A stretch of DNA of 64,000 nt from Oligoflexia bacterium. Its GTDB lineage: Bacteria > Bdellovibrionota_G > JANQFH01. The position numbers and the translations under genes were made by a program. Where the stretch lies: the NCBI GenBank assembly GCA_028277945.1, contig JANQFH010000049.1:1-64000 (forward strand). Direction: 5' to 3'. The notes under the pieces are model-generated. The model had not been told where the DNA came from. It worked only from the letters and a program-made list of their open reading frames with translations, and searched no databases. Of the stretch, positions 1-8,697 are shown one piece after another. Within the stretch, counting starts at the first letter, position 1; the number at the start of each line of letters is the position of its first letter.

Positions 1-767
1 TTTAGGATGGCAAGGGCACGTGCATCATCCCAATCGTGTAGGATGTACTTCATCAAATAAGCATCGCCTCCTGTGGGAACCTCCTGAAAAAAATCTCCTG
101 CAATGAACTTACAACGATCAAGCAGGTTTTCTGATTTCATGAACTGCACCGCCTCATCGATGACATGCGGCAAATCGTAGAGCACGCCCTGCATGTTTGG
201 GTTGGCGCGCAAAATGCCTGCGAGCAGATGGCCACGCCCACCACCTACATCCACAAGGGTGTTGATATTAGAGAAGCCATACTCAGCCACAAGCACCTCG
301 ATTTGCTTGTTGGAGACCGAGGACATGGCTTGGTTAAAGGTCTGCGAGGCTTGCTGGTTGCTCTGTAGATAGTCAAAAAAGGATTTGCCAAAAACCTTAT
401 CAAACGCGGGCTTTCCGGTTTTGACACTATCTAGGAGATGGCCGAAAGCGTGGTAGGCCTCCTCACCATAGAAGATCGCATAGTAACGCAGCGACTGCGG
501 GTGTTTACTTGTGAGCAGCTCGGCCATGGGGGTGAGGGCAAATTGCTGCTCTTGCAGCTGCGCAAAGATTCCCTCGCTTGCCAGAGCGCGCATAAGGCGA
601 AAGAGCAGTCCGGTGTCGGCACCGGTAGCTTCTGCCAGCTCGGCTACAGACTTTGGCCCACTGGTTAAAAGGTCAGCAATACCGAGTTTTGCAGCGACGT
701 ATATAGCCTGGGACAACCAATAACCGGTAATTTTCTGGCGAAGGGGAATACTTGTTTGGTTCGACAT
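1..767 (-). CDS. Class I SAM-dependent O-methyltransferase (caffeate/acetylserotonin type), 3' end cut by window
   Basis: Reading from ATG at 767 to the window edge gives 255 residues without a stop. The N-terminal part looks like the winged-helix dimerisation domain of plant-type O-methyltransferases (AELAEATGADTGLLFRLMRAL). The SAM-binding glycine loop DVGGGRGHLLAGIL follows near residue 175. A GDFF motif and the family signature KYILHDWDDARALAIL lie close to the edge; the catalytic histidine sits in LHDWDD. The last 70 to 90 residues are missing. It probably methylates a small hydroxylated compound; the substrate cannot be read. No operon partner is visible, since the next minus-strand gene upstream (BON protein) starts at 1139 and ends 27 bases before this start. 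Confidence 0.85.
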   Translation of the reverse strand, partial: MSNQTSIPLRQKITGYWLSQAIYVAAKLGIADLLTSGPKSVAELAEATGADTGLLFRLMRALASEGIFAQLQEQQFALTPMAELLTSKHPQSLRYYAIFYGEEAYHAFGHLLDSVKTGKPAFDKVFGKSFFDYLQSNQQASQTFNQAMSSVSNKQIEVLVAEYGFSNINTLVDVGGGRGHLLAGILRANPNMQGVLYDLPHVIDEAVQFMKSENLLDRCKFIAGDFFQEVPTGGDAYLMKYILHDWDDARALAIL

Positions 768-794
768 GGCGGGATTGCTTACAAATGCAAAGAA

Positions 795-1139
795 CTAATC
801 TCCAGCCACCTTGAGCTTGGAGACCACACGGCTGACACCCTTAACCGATTTAGCAACCTTAATGGCTTCCTCGATCTCAGCTTTAGAGGGAAGTTCCCCA
901 TGCAGCGTCACCACCGTCTTTTTGGTATCAACGTTGATCCGCAAGCCAGAGACATCGGGATCTGCCAACAGTTTGCTCTTTACCTTGCTGGTAATCCACT
1001 GATCGCTAACAGTCTCACCGGCGTTGCGATCTTCCTGCGCGGCTATGTAGCCACCTTCCGCACCCGCTCCAGCAGCAACAACAAGACAGCCGCTGCACAA
1101 ACAGGCAAGGCTAAGAACGATAAGCGCTTTGACAGCCAT
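795..1139 (-). CDS. BON-domain lipoprotein
   Basis: 114 residues. It has a short signal peptide with a lipobox (LCSGC, lipidated Cys at 18), a glycine/alanine-rich spacer, then one BON domain from about residue 45 (DQWITSKVKSKLLADPDVSGLRI, then VVTLHGELPS and VSRVVSKLKV). The architecture resembles the periplasmic OsmY/DolP group, which contacts membranes, but this protein has one BON repeat rather than two. It is probably anchored in the outer membrane. It ends 27 bases before the methyltransferase start, so the two could be co-transcribed; no functional link is evident. Confidence 0.85.
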   Translation of the reverse strand: MAVKALIVLSLACLCSGCLVVAAGAGAEGGYIAAQEDRNAGETVSDQWITSKVKSKLLADPDVSGLRINVDTKKTVVTLHGELPSKAEIEEAIKVAKSVKGVSRVVSKLKVAGD

Positions 1140-1306
1140 GGCTATTCCTTATAGAGATCGTTATCGACCCAACGCCTCATTAACCCAGGTGCTACCGTAT
1201 GGCCAGAAATTCTTCTGCAGAACCCGAAAGGCTCTTGCAAGCCGCCATTGCCGAGGCACGTCTCGGCCGCGACGAGGGCGGCATCCCTTAAACTCCTTAA
1301 AACTTG

Positions 1307-1630
1307 CTACCAAAGATAGCGCGCCAACGCGAGCAGGCCCATACCAGAGATCACGGTGATGGCGAGGTTTTTGGTCTTTGCCGCCACCCAAATAGTGGGC
1401 AGTGCCACCCAGAGGTAGAGGTTGGAGCTCGAAAGAGCGAGCACATCCTCGCGGATAAACAGCGAAGGCAACAACATCGCGGCAATGACGGCAATGGGAA
1501 CATAGCGCAGCCACGCTTGCAGCTTTGTTGGGATAGGTCTTGCTGAGAGCAGCCACACCGGTAGCAGCCGCATGGGCGCGGTTACTGCTGTCATGAGTAC
1601 AATAATCAACAAGATGTTTTGCTTTTCCAT
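1307..1630 (-). CDS. azlD: AzlD family membrane protein (branched-chain amino acid exporter small subunit)
   Basis: About 107 residues with four hydrophobic segments (LLIIVLMTAVTA, YVPIAVIAAMLLP, LYLWVALPTIWVA, LAITVISGMGLLALA), the size and layout of AzlD/YgaH proteins. The start is placed at the second Met (MEKQNILL, 1630); an upstream in-frame Met at 1642 lies deeper in azlC. The gene overlaps the end of azlC by about 25 bases, so translation is likely coupled. AzlC and AzlD together export branched-chain amino acids or analogues. Confidence 0.85.
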   Translation of the reverse strand: MEKQNILLIIVLMTAVTAPMRLLPVWLLSARPIPTKLQAWLRYVPIAVIAAMLLPSLFIREDVLALSSSNLYLWVALPTIWVAAKTKNLAITVISGMGLLALARYLW

Positions 1631-2307
1631 GCCTCTATCCATACTCCTACTGTGGCTGCGATGATGGCAGCAACGATCACGGACAGTCGCGGCAGTCCCG
1701 CTAGATAAATCGCCAAAGCAACCACACCCGCAACTAGAGCTACAACCAACATGATCTGGGTTCGCATCAAGATAAGCAGTAGTGCAATGAAGACTGCTGG
1801 TAGGGCAAAATCCAAGCCAAAGAGCTCCATGTTACCGATGAGCGTACTGGCATAGTGTCCAAGGCTACAGCTACCAACCCAGCCAAGCATGGCAATGGTG
1901 TTGACACTAAAACCATACCCTCTGCTCGCCTTGGCTTGAGAAAATTTGCTGGTCAGCACGGCAAAGGTTTCATCCGAAACAAAGTAGGCGAGCAGTAGCC
2001 GCTGCCATCGCTGCCACTGCGACAAGAATGGCGTGATCGCACTACAGAGCAAAAGATAGCGTATGTTGACAAAGAGTGTTGTGGCGACAATGGAGATAAG
2101 GGGCTGACCCGCCTGCAGCAGGCCAACCACAATCAACTGGGCTGCGCCCGCATAAACAACCGAGGACATCAGCAGCACCTCTAAAAGTGTCATCTCCACC
2201 TGACGGGCAAGAATGCCAAAGGAGAGACCGTAAGGTAGATAGCCAAGTACAACAGGAAGAGCTGCGACAGTACCTTCTACAATAGACGAGTTTGCGGAGT
2301 TTTTCAT
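1606..2307 (-). CDS. azlC: AzlC family permease (branched-chain amino acid exporter large subunit)
   Basis: Family hallmarks are LPVVLGYLPYGLSFGILARQ near the N-terminus, YAGAAQLIVVGLLQAG, and FVNIRYLLLCSAITPFL. Several membrane helices run to the C-terminus. The start is placed at MKNSANSS (2307), which leaves 233 residues; an in-frame Met at 2373 would add 22 polar residues that run into the divergent cupin gene. With the overlapping azlD it forms a two-subunit efflux permease of the inner membrane. The adjacent divergent gene is a cupin, not the Lrp/AsnC regulator often found next to azlCD. Confidence 0.9.
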   Translation of the reverse strand: MKNSANSSIVEGTVAALPVVLGYLPYGLSFGILARQVEMTLLEVLLMSSVVYAGAAQLIVVGLLQAGQPLISIVATTLFVNIRYLLLCSAITPFLSQWQRWQRLLLAYFVSDETFAVLTSKFSQAKASRGYGFSVNTIAMLGWVGSCSLGHYASTLIGNMELFGLDFALPAVFIALLLILMRTQIMLVVALVAGVVALAIYLAGLPRLSVIVAAIIAATVGVWIEAWKSKTSC

Positions 2308-2322
2308 TATAGCTGGCGATTT

Positions 2323-2853
2323 ATGATAGACGACTACCAAACCGCTGTCTATAGTCCTAAGATAACGGAGCAATTAGTGAGTAGTACAAAGATAGCTAAA
2401 AAGCCCCCAGCCCCCAAACCTGTAGGAAACCATAGTAAAGTGTTCCGCCGTCAGGACAATTTTAGTTGGCAGGGGATTGAGCTAGAGCCCTACAAGAAAA
2501 CCACAGAACTCTGGGCCGGCATCACGCGGCGCGAGCTCGTGGGCAAACGCGGCGAATCACCCCGTTTCCACGTGCGCTACTTTGAGATTGAGCCGGGCGG
2601 TTACAGCACTCTGGAGAAACACGAGCATGAGCACGTGGTCATCCCCATTCGTGGCTCCGGTGAAGCGCAGTTTGGTTGCTATATCTACCAGGTCTCACTT
2701 GGCGATGTGGTCTACATCGCCCCAAATGATCCGCATCAGTTCCGTAACCCAGCAGGCGCCAAAGAGCCCTTTGGCTTTCTCTGTATTGTTAATGCTGAAC
2801 GCGATAAGCCGCAGTCGGTGGATGGCCTTGGTGCCTGCTACATCTGTGAGTAG
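2323..2853 (+). CDS. Cupin-domain protein
   Basis: Up to 176 residues with one cupin barrel. Motif 1 is GGYSTLEKHEHEHVVIPIRG, with metal-ligand histidines in HEHEH and a following acidic or polar position. Motif 2 is GDVVYIAPNDPHQFRN. The first ATG is at 2323, but a GTG at 2377 preceded by GGAG at 2367-2370 is a plausible true start and would leave 69 rather than 15 bases to the divergent azlC start. Such single-domain cupins bind a metal and act as small enzymes or sensors; the substrate is not recognisable. The C-terminus is Cys-containing (GACYICE). Confidence 0.8.
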   Translation: MIDDYQTAVYSPKITEQLVSSTKIAKKPPAPKPVGNHSKVFRRQDNFSWQGIELEPYKKTTELWAGITRRELVGKRGESPRFHVRYFEIEPGGYSTLEKHEHEHVVIPIRGSGEAQFGCYIYQVSLGDVVYIAPNDPHQFRNPAGAKEPFGFLCIVNAERDKPQSVDGLGACYICE

Positions 2854-3407
2854 GTGAACCCTCTGTCCCAAGAGAATGATTCGTCTTCGTAATTAATGCG
2901 AAACAGATCGGGCATGCGCATTGACCGCATCTCCGCTATACCAAAGGTAGCATCCATACTGTGCAAAAACAAACCGATGGCATTGCCGTGTGAGCTTATA
3001 AGCAAGGTTTCGCCACGATGTTCGTTGGCGAGATGTTTTACTGCGTTGACAATGCGTTGCTGACACTCAAACCCAGATTCGCAGTTTGGCAGTCTAAACG
3101 CCAAATCATGCCAAGCTCTGTCCATTACCTCCCAGATGTTATCGACAAAACCCTCGGTCAATTTTCTTTCCCTGAGATCGGCAATTTGGGCAATCTTCAG
3201 GCTGCTGCTATTTGCAAAAGGAGTCACTGTGTCCATCGCTCGTTTGAAGGGACTAGAGAAGAGCTGATCCACCTTCAGAGTATTGAGGTAATCAGCAAGC
3301 TGAGCGGCCTGCTGTTGCCCGCGACTACTCAAAGGCCAATCGCCATGAGCAAGCTCTCTGCTGGGTACGCTTTCAGCGTGCCGCAATAGATAGACAATGG
3401 TCTTCAT
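2838..3407 (-). CDS. Histidine phosphatase family protein (SixA/phosphoglycerate-mutase-like)
   Basis: The start at MKTIVYLLRHAES (3407) puts the catalytic motif LLRHAES at the N-terminus, as is normal. The RHA histidine is the phospho-acceptor. The second conserved histidine is in LISSHGNAIGLFL, and the acid/base region is DLRERKLTEGFVD. About 189 residues. An upstream in-frame Met at 3461 would overlap the end of the upstream cupin and adds nothing conserved. It is probably a small cytoplasmic phosphatase. The 3' end overlaps the end of the convergent cupin gene by 16 bases. Confidence 0.85.
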   Translation of the reverse strand: MKTIVYLLRHAESVPSRELAHGDWPLSSRGQQQAAQLADYLNTLKVDQLFSSPFKRAMDTVTPFANSSSLKIAQIADLRERKLTEGFVDNIWEVMDRAWHDLAFRLPNCESGFECQQRIVNAVKHLANEHRGETLLISSHGNAIGLFLHSMDATFGIAEMRSMRMPDLFRINYEDESFSWDRGFTYSQM

Positions 3408-3418
3408 AATCCAGGAAT

Positions 3419-3907
3419 CTATTCTAACAAATCTTGGAGTTGTTCTATCCTTCGCTGCCACATTTCATGGGCCCAAGTCTGCATAACTTTTGCGCGTTCG
3501 AGAGAGGCACGTAGCTCTTCTTGTGTCAAATCACAATGATCTGTCAAAGCTCCTGTATCGGCATCGTCAGCTGGATAGGGTGGACAGCAGATGAACAAAA
3601 CCCGCGCTGTTTCATTTGGATCGCTGTTTTTAAACTGCAGGCTCTCATTGGGCCTGGTGAGAATCCACTCGCCCCGACGCAAAGTTCGATCGTGCCGGCC
3701 TTTACCTCGCGCCTTGCTAACAACCTGCACTGAACCGCTCAACACGTAGGTTACCTGCTCCAGCGTCTTGTGGTAGTGAATAGAAAAAGTGCTCTGTGGT
3801 GGCATGATGCCTTCAGCCACACTCATTCCTTCCGCAGCCGTTACCAGCACCTCAACTTGCATGCCATCCGGAGCTGTTACTCTGATTCTCTCGCATCTTT
3901 CAGACAT
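3419..3907 (-). CDS. Cupin-domain protein
   Basis: 162 residues. The cupin core is AEGIMPPQSTFSIHYHKTLEQVTYVLSG (metal-type HYH and E), followed by RRGEWILTRPNESLQFKN. Polar tails flank it, and the C-terminal 50 residues are helical and charged (ELRASLERAKVMQTWAHEMWQRRIEQL). It lies 11 bases upstream of the phosphatase start and is probably in the same transcript. It is not closely similar to the cupin at 2323. The substrate is unknown. Confidence 0.8.
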   Translation of the reverse strand: MSERCERIRVTAPDGMQVEVLVTAAEGMSVAEGIMPPQSTFSIHYHKTLEQVTYVLSGSVQVVSKARGKGRHDRTLRRGEWILTRPNESLQFKNSDPNETARVLFICCPPYPADDADTGALTDHCDLTQEELRASLERAKVMQTWAHEMWQRRIEQLQDLLE

Positions 3908-3929
3908 AGACTCCCCTCACGGTTGGATC

Positions 3930-4829
3930 TTAGTAATAGCTACCCTTATACTTTTCACCTGCTGCTACCTCAAGGGCAAGCCAGTTCTCTCGAGGTGGCA
4001 GCGGACAAGTAGTGTACTTTGCATAGGCACATGGCGGGTTGTAGGCACGGTTAAAATCTAAGATGAGCTTGCCATCGACGGGAGGCTCGGCATAGAGAAA
4101 GCGCCCTCCAGGATAGCTATTCTTGCCGCTGGTGCCATCCTTAAAGATAAAAATGAGTTTATCCCCTGTGGCTTTGAGTGCAAGCAGACGCCACGGCTTG
4201 CCGCCATAGGAAAACTCCACAGACCCAGGACTCTGCCAACTTTCAACGCCACCAAGAATATTGGCAATACTCACTTGTTGTGCCTCGGGCCTTGGAATCC
4301 ACCTACCCTGGATGCGAAACTCTCCTTGGATGGGATACCAGGCAAGGCCGGTAAAGTTTTGTCGCACCTTACTCCGGGGATCTTTAACACGTATACCAAT
4401 ACCTTTACTGCGTTTGATTACCAACATTTTAACCGCACCAACTTGGAGCTCGTTGCCAGGACCATCATAATGCACAGGTACTTTCTTGGTAATAGGTTTG
4501 CCGTTTAAACGCACATCAACCCCAGCCACGGGTATAAAAAGCACTTCGCCCTGCCGCAGTTGAAAACGACCAATCTCTTTAGGTGCACTCTCTGGAAGCC
4601 GAATGCGGCTCTGTTTGGACGATCCACAACTGTTGTCTCCCTGCTGAAGCCAAAACAGTCCTGCCAAACTGAGCCAGCCATACGGTTGCTTTAACTTCTC
4701 TTCCCTCTGTTGGCGCCAAGCTGTAATTTGTTCTGTGTAATTAGTCGGGTTATTCTTTTCAGCCGCGGCCACTCCAGGCAAGAAAGTTACTAGCAAGAAG
4801 AGCAGAATTAGTGCGGCCCTAGGATTCAT
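3930..4829 (-). CDS. DUF1684 family secreted protein
   Basis: 299 residues starting with a clear signal peptide (MNPRAALILLFLLVTFLPGVAAAE). The mature part opens with the DUF1684 signature ITAWRQQREEKLKQPYGWLS followed by LAGLFWLQQGDNSCGSS. It ends with the family's FNRAYNPPCAYAKYTTCPLP stretch, which carries two conserved cysteines. The function of the family is not established. The protein is exported to the periplasm or outer surface. The gene is the first of a minus-strand run with the cupin (22 bases downstream). Confidence 0.85.
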   Translation of the reverse strand: MNPRAALILLFLLVTFLPGVAAAEKNNPTNYTEQITAWRQQREEKLKQPYGWLSLAGLFWLQQGDNSCGSSKQSRIRLPESAPKEIGRFQLRQGEVLFIPVAGVDVRLNGKPITKKVPVHYDGPGNELQVGAVKMLVIKRSKGIGIRVKDPRSKVRQNFTGLAWYPIQGEFRIQGRWIPRPEAQQVSIANILGGVESWQSPGSVEFSYGGKPWRLLALKATGDKLIFIFKDGTSGKNSYPGGRFLYAEPPVDGKLILDFNRAYNPPCAYAKYTTCPLPPRENWLALEVAAGEKYKGSYY

Positions 4830-4843
4830 GGAGTCTCCTTATA

Positions 4844-5527
4844 TCAAACCTGGGGTTTTTTGATAAGCCATTCTGTCAGCGAAAATCTGTAAAAAAAACG
4901 TTCGAAAAGAACTATACAAAAGGCTTCATAAAGGACTAAGAACTTTGCGAACCGTTCTCCCAAGATGTCGTAATCCTGCACAAAAACGTTTGCTCTCTTA
5001 GCTATCTCCTTCGTCTCGACAGCTTCCATGCTACGTAGGTTAGCTAGTACACCTTCGGGTACAGATTTTGAAGTGCTGTATGCCACAATAATGTAATTCA
5101 AATAAGCAGTAGTTGGTTTTAAATTTTCCTTTGGGTTAACTGCTTGATAGAAAAATAGCTCGTCTGCTCCATAGGGCTGAACTACACGTCTATAAACTCC
5201 TAGAAAGGCAGATGCCTCATAGTAATCCATTCTTTCAGCATCGATTTTGGAAAGTTCGTAGATCCTTCCATATATTTCTTCACCCTTGGAAAACTCTGCA
5301 GAAGCATACCCCATACCTTCATATTCACCTGGAACATTAAATCGCAATTCATGGTCCTTAAGAACATAGTCCTGTTCACTCAGTATCTCGATTTTTCTCC
5401 TACGCAGTACACCGGGATCTAGGTTACCGCCATAAGCGAAATACTTATAGGTCTTATCACTACGCACAAACAGTTTGCATAGGTTTTTCAAATCAAAAAA
5501 TAGACGCCATAGTATAATCCGCAGCAT
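4844..5527 (-). CDS. Gamma-glutamylcyclotransferase-like (AIG2/GGCT fold) protein with membrane-like tail
   Basis: Starting at MLRIILWRLFF (5527) it has 227 residues. The GGCT fold entry motif is YKYFAYGGNLDPGVLRRR. The later part reads EEIYGRIYELSKIDAERMDYYE and YRRVVQPYGADELFFYQAV. A hydrophobic, aromatic C-terminus (YEAFCIVLFERFFYRFSLTEWL) is unusual for this small soluble fold. The catalytic acid of true GGCTs usually sits in a short acidic turn; the E of DAERMDYYE is the best candidate. The start follows the M48 peptidase stop by four bases, so both are in one operon. Confidence 0.7.
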   Translation of the reverse strand: MLRIILWRLFFDLKNLCKLFVRSDKTYKYFAYGGNLDPGVLRRRKIEILSEQDYVLKDHELRFNVPGEYEGMGYASAEFSKGEEIYGRIYELSKIDAERMDYYEASAFLGVYRRVVQPYGADELFFYQAVNPKENLKPTTAYLNYIIVAYSTSKSVPEGVLANLRSMEAVETKEIAKRANVFVQDYDILGERFAKFLVLYEAFCIVLFERFFYRFSLTEWLIKKPQV

Positions 5528-5531
5528 ATCT

Positions 5532-6407
5532 CTACTTGTTGTCGCTATCAGCCTTGCTCTCACAGATGTTGGCAAAGATGCCAGCAGCAAGTGGTTTACG
5601 TTCATGCTGAGAAGCGCTGCTCTTCGTAAGTCTCTCTCGAAGCCGTTGGAAGCGAGCTTGCGGATGTGGATGGGTGAGCCCCCACGCAGGAAATTTTGTT
5701 GCGCTCTTTGGTACAAGTTTCTCAAAGGTCTTAAAGAGGTCCAGCGCGCCATGCGGCTTGGCATAATGGTACTGTACGAGCTGGAAACCGACATTGTCGG
5801 CAGCCATTTCCGCACTCCGAGAATAGCGGAGCAGCAGCAGGTTGCCTGTATAGTTTGCTACCTTTTGAGCCATACCGCTCTGCTCTGAAACACCGATGGC
5901 CATCATCACCGTCATAATTGCGAGAGAACGACCCAAGCCTCGTAGATGGTCACGGTTGACATGATGGCCGATTTCGTGCCCCAACACCATGGCCAGTTCC
6001 TGCTCGCTCTGAACTTGTTTGAGCAATTCTGAAAGTATGACGATCTGCCCACCCGGTATGGCAAAGGCATTTGCCTGCTGCGAACAGTGTATGGAAACTC
6101 TGTAGGGAAAGCGCTTCTCTGGTAAATCTGCAGCGAGGCGATCGACGATATCTTGCAAATAAGCCTCTGCAGCATCGAGCTCTTTGCTATGGGTAGAGTC
6201 TGCAAAGGCATAAGCATAGAGCCTGCCCAGCTTTTCCTCATACTTGGCAGGTATTTTGGCAACAAGCCAACCCGCTATCCAACCCAGGACAAAAAAGATG
6301 GCTACCAGAGTCCCAACAATGCCTCCGACTAGGATGCAAAGTTCCTTCAGGGGATGGGTTGGTGTGACATTTACCCCGTCTGTGATCTCTCTTGATTTAA
6401 ATTTCAT
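5532..6407 (-). CDS. M48 family zinc metallopeptidase, membrane-anchored
   Basis: 291 residues. A hydrophobic segment near residues 25-50 (ELCILVGGIVGTLVAIFFVLGWIAGWLVA in pieces) anchors the N-terminus. The zinc motif HEIGHHVNRDH lies near residue 145. The third ligand region is SRSAEMAADNVGFQLV, with E in the EMAAD helix. AFAIPGGQIVILSELL is the typical M48 beta-strand before the zinc helix. The C-terminus carries the LTHPHPQARFQRL signature of the BepA/LoiP-like subgroup. It probably degrades misfolded envelope proteins. The operon order is YbjQ, M48, GGCT-like. Confidence 0.92.
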   Translation of the reverse strand: MKFKSREITDGVNVTPTHPLKELCILVGGIVGTLVAIFFVLGWIAGWLVAKIPAKYEEKLGRLYAYAFADSTHSKELDAAEAYLQDIVDRLAADLPEKRFPYRVSIHCSQQANAFAIPGGQIVILSELLKQVQSEQELAMVLGHEIGHHVNRDHLRGLGRSLAIMTVMMAIGVSEQSGMAQKVANYTGNLLLLRYSRSAEMAADNVGFQLVQYHYAKPHGALDLFKTFEKLVPKSATKFPAWGLTHPHPQARFQRLRERLTKSSASQHERKPLAAGIFANICESKADSDNK

Positions 6408-6409
6408 GG

Positions 6410-6898
6410 CTAGGACTTACCGGCAAGCAGCTCGGGATTGGTAAGACGAATAGCTGTGCCGTAAGCGAGTACTTCTACACAAGTAACTTTGTTTTTATTG
6501 TTTTGCATGTTGCCAATGGCACTAGTCTCAAGCCTGGCGTTTACAATGAAGTGTCCTCCACGTCTGCGAGCGTCCTCTTTCATGCGCAACATGGCTTCGC
6601 GACGACCGCGGTCGAGCAGGCTCTCATAAGAGCTCAGTCGACCGCCAACGAGATTACGTAGGTTCGCAAGAAAGCGCTTAAAGTAATCTACGGATACAAC
6701 AATGCTGCCACTGGCAAGAAAGGCTTCTTGCATGCCGCTAAGATTTTTAGTGTCGTTATCGGTAAACACTGGAAAGTTGCGGCTAGCACGCTCACGACGG
6801 CGAATGCGGCGATAGTGGTTTCTCTCGGCGAGCGTTCCAGCAAGATAGCCCACGCAGAGCAAGGCTACGAAAATTCCTAAATTAATCAGGGCGTCCAT
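6410..6898 (-). CDS. YbjQ family (UPF0145) protein with N-terminal membrane anchor
   Basis: 162 residues. An N-terminal transmembrane segment (LINLGIFVALLCVGYLAG) is followed by a basic stretch (RRIRRRERASR) and one YbjQ heavy-metal-binding-fold domain. That domain has GSIVVSVDYFKRFLANLRNLVGGR, LLDRGRREAMLRMKEDA and NARLETSAIG. YbjQ proteins are pentameric bacterial proteins of unclear role. It sits two bases upstream of the M48 peptidase, and a soluble paralogue lies just upstream at 6908, so the three are likely one transcript with a shared envelope role. Confidence 0.85.
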   Translation of the reverse strand: MDALINLGIFVALLCVGYLAGTLAERNHYRRIRRRERASRNFPVFTDNDTKNLSGMQEAFLASGSIVVSVDYFKRFLANLRNLVGGRLSSYESLLDRGRREAMLRMKEDARRRGGHFIVNARLETSAIGNMQNNKNKVTCVEVLAYGTAIRLTNPELLAGKS

Positions 6899-6907
6899 GT
6901 GCTCCTG

Positions 6908-7222
6908 CTACCCCAACTTTACCGCGGTACCGTAAGCAAACAGCTCCGCTGCACCTGCCATGATGGCAGAGGTAGAGAAGCGCACGTTGATTATGGCATT
7001 GGCTCCCAGAGATTCAGCTTGTTGGGTCATGCGTTCAATCGCCTGCTGACGCGACTCATTGATGAGTTCGGTATAGCCACGCAGCTCACCACCGACGATG
7101 TTTTTGAGCCCTGCCATAAAGTCACGTCCAACGTGCTTGGCACGAATCGAACTGCCCGTAACTAAGCCATAGTGCTCAACAACACGGCGGTTGGGTATGC
7201 TTTCCAAATTCGTTAGCAACAT
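6908..7222 (-). CDS. YbjQ family (UPF0145) protein, soluble paralogue
   Basis: 104 residues from ATG at 7222 (MLLTNLESIP), which has GGAG ten bases upstream; a TTG five codons earlier lies in that ribosome-binding stretch. Sequence landmarks are YGLVTGSSIRAKHVGRDF, IVGGELRGYTELINESRQQA and ANAIINVRFSTSAIMAGAAE, all typical YbjQ. There is no membrane segment. It is about the normal family length, while the neighbour at 6410 has an added membrane anchor; the pair looks like an old tandem duplication. Confidence 0.9.
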   Translation of the reverse strand: MLLTNLESIPNRRVVEHYGLVTGSSIRAKHVGRDFMAGLKNIVGGELRGYTELINESRQQAIERMTQQAESLGANAIINVRFSTSAIMAGAAELFAYGTAVKLG

Positions 7223-7240
7223 AGGTTTGCTCTCCAAAGG

Positions 7241-8206
7241 TTAGGGATTCCAAATCCATGGAACGGGATCATCAAGAAACTGCTCGAAGACCGGCATGGT
7301 CACCACATCGATTTTCTCAAGATCTTCTTTGGATAAGACAACCTCTCCGGCTTGGGCATTGTCTCTAATCTGTGCGGCATTGCGAACCCCGGCTATCGCA
7401 GCGGATCTCTCATGGCTCGTTACCCAGGCTAAGGCTAGCTGTGGCAGGGTGATGTTGTTGCTAGCGGCAATCTCTCGCAGCGCTGCAACGGCAGTCTGAA
7501 CCTTTGGAAACACCTTATGGTCAAAGAGTTTGTTCTTGTTACGATTATCCCCCTCGGCAAATTTGTGATTTGCCTGGAACCTGCCCGTCAAAAACCCCTG
7601 GGCCATGGGTGAGTAGGCCAATATGCTGATGCCATTTTCCAGACAAAACGGCATGATCTCCCGCTCGATATGGCGCCAAAAAATGGAATAGGGTGGCTGG
7701 ATACTATCAATCTGCCCAAACTCACACGCCTCCTGCAACTGCGCCAAGGAAAAGTTCGACACGCCGATGGCTTTGATCTTGCCCACTTCCTTGAGTTCAT
7801 TGAGAGCTTGCATGGTCTCGGCAATAGGCACACGCTCACTACCCCAGCTGCCACTGGGCCAGTGTATCTGATAGAGATCGAGATAGTCGCTGTTGAGATT
7901 TTTCAAGCTGCGGTCGCAGGCCTTAAGCACCTGATCATAACGAAGATGGTTGGAAAATACCTTCGACAGTAGCTGTACCTTGTCGCGTCGTTTAGCTAGT
8001 GCCTTGCCAAGAATCCTCTCGCTATAACCCTCTCCATACGCCTCTGCAGTGTCAAAGGCACTAACCCCAACTTCGCAGGCCGCATCAATCGCTTGCAGGA
8101 TGCCTTCATCGGTAATGTCCACCCAATATGCCTTGCCTGCCTGCCAGGCACCCATAATAATAGAAGAGATGGAAATTCCTGAGTTTCCAAGTGGTATGCG
8201 TTTCAT
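7241..8206 (-). CDS. Aldo/keto reductase
   Basis: 321 residues from MKRIPLGNSGISISSI (8206), with AGGGGG-type Shine-Dalgarno about ten bases upstream; a further in-frame Met lies at 8248. The catalytic Asp/Tyr pair is in DAACEVGVSAFDTAEAYGEG. The Lys is in the VQLLSKVFSNH strand and the His in LYQIHWPSGS. The cofactor-binding part is IKAIGVSNFSLAQL, with a NADPH-type end AIAGVRNAAQIRDNAQ. The family reduces carbonyls with NADPH in the cytoplasm; the substrate is not predictable. It is the first gene of the minus run, ending 19 bases before the YbjQ start. Confidence 0.9.
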   Translation of the reverse strand: MKRIPLGNSGISISSIIMGAWQAGKAYWVDITDEGILQAIDAACEVGVSAFDTAEAYGEGYSERILGKALAKRRDKVQLLSKVFSNHLRYDQVLKACDRSLKNLNSDYLDLYQIHWPSGSWGSERVPIAETMQALNELKEVGKIKAIGVSNFSLAQLQEACEFGQIDSIQPPYSIFWRHIEREIMPFCLENGISILAYSPMAQGFLTGRFQANHKFAEGDNRNKNKLFDHKVFPKVQTAVAALREIAASNNITLPQLALAWVTSHERSAAIAGVRNAAQIRDNAQAGEVVLSKEDLEKIDVVTMPVFEQFLDDPVPWIWNP

Positions 8207-8352
8207 TTTTTCACGGACCCCCTTCCTGAACAGTTGGCTTTGCCCCACTCTCTATATTTCAATAGAGGTTGGCAAGATAGAAATTTATCTATATTTACGA
8301 AAGGTTGTGCTATGTTAGCTGCACTTGTAGCGGTATATGAATTGTTATAACG

Positions 8353-8658
8353 ATGTCGCCAACCTATCAACGTATCTATTCGGTGGTAAAGCGTATCCCC
8401 AAGGGAAGCGTCGCCACCTATGGACAGATAGCCGCACTTACGGGCAACGTCAACGCTAGACAGGTCGGCTATGCATTACACGCCTTACCCAAGGGGTATA
8501 CAGTACCATGGCATCGAGTCATTAATGCCAAGGGCGAAATCAGTATTCGCTCTTGCTCAGATGGTCATGACGTACAACGCCTCTTTCTCGAGACCGAAGG
8601 TGTACAGTTTGATGCCCGAGGTCGCATCCCACTTCAGCAATATCGGTGGCAGCCATAA
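8353..8658 (+). CDS. Alkyltransferase-like protein (ATL, inactive MGMT homologue)
   Basis: 101 residues covering only the DNA-binding domain of O6-alkylguanine transferases: VKRIPKGSVATYGQIAALTG, RQVGYALHALP, then VPWHRVINAKGEIS. The alkyl-acceptor Cys of the PCHR motif is replaced by Trp (PWHR), which defines ATL proteins. ATLs bind O6-alkylguanine lesions and hand them to nucleotide excision repair. The gene is divergent from the aldo/keto reductase and preceded by a 147-base AT-rich gap that may carry its promoter. Confidence 0.92.
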   Translation: MSPTYQRIYSVVKRIPKGSVATYGQIAALTGNVNARQVGYALHALPKGYTVPWHRVINAKGEISIRSCSDGHDVQRLFLETEGVQFDARGRIPLQQYRWQP

Positions 8659-8697
8659 TAGACACAAAGGAGCTAAGGCAGTGGTGTGAAAACCTAT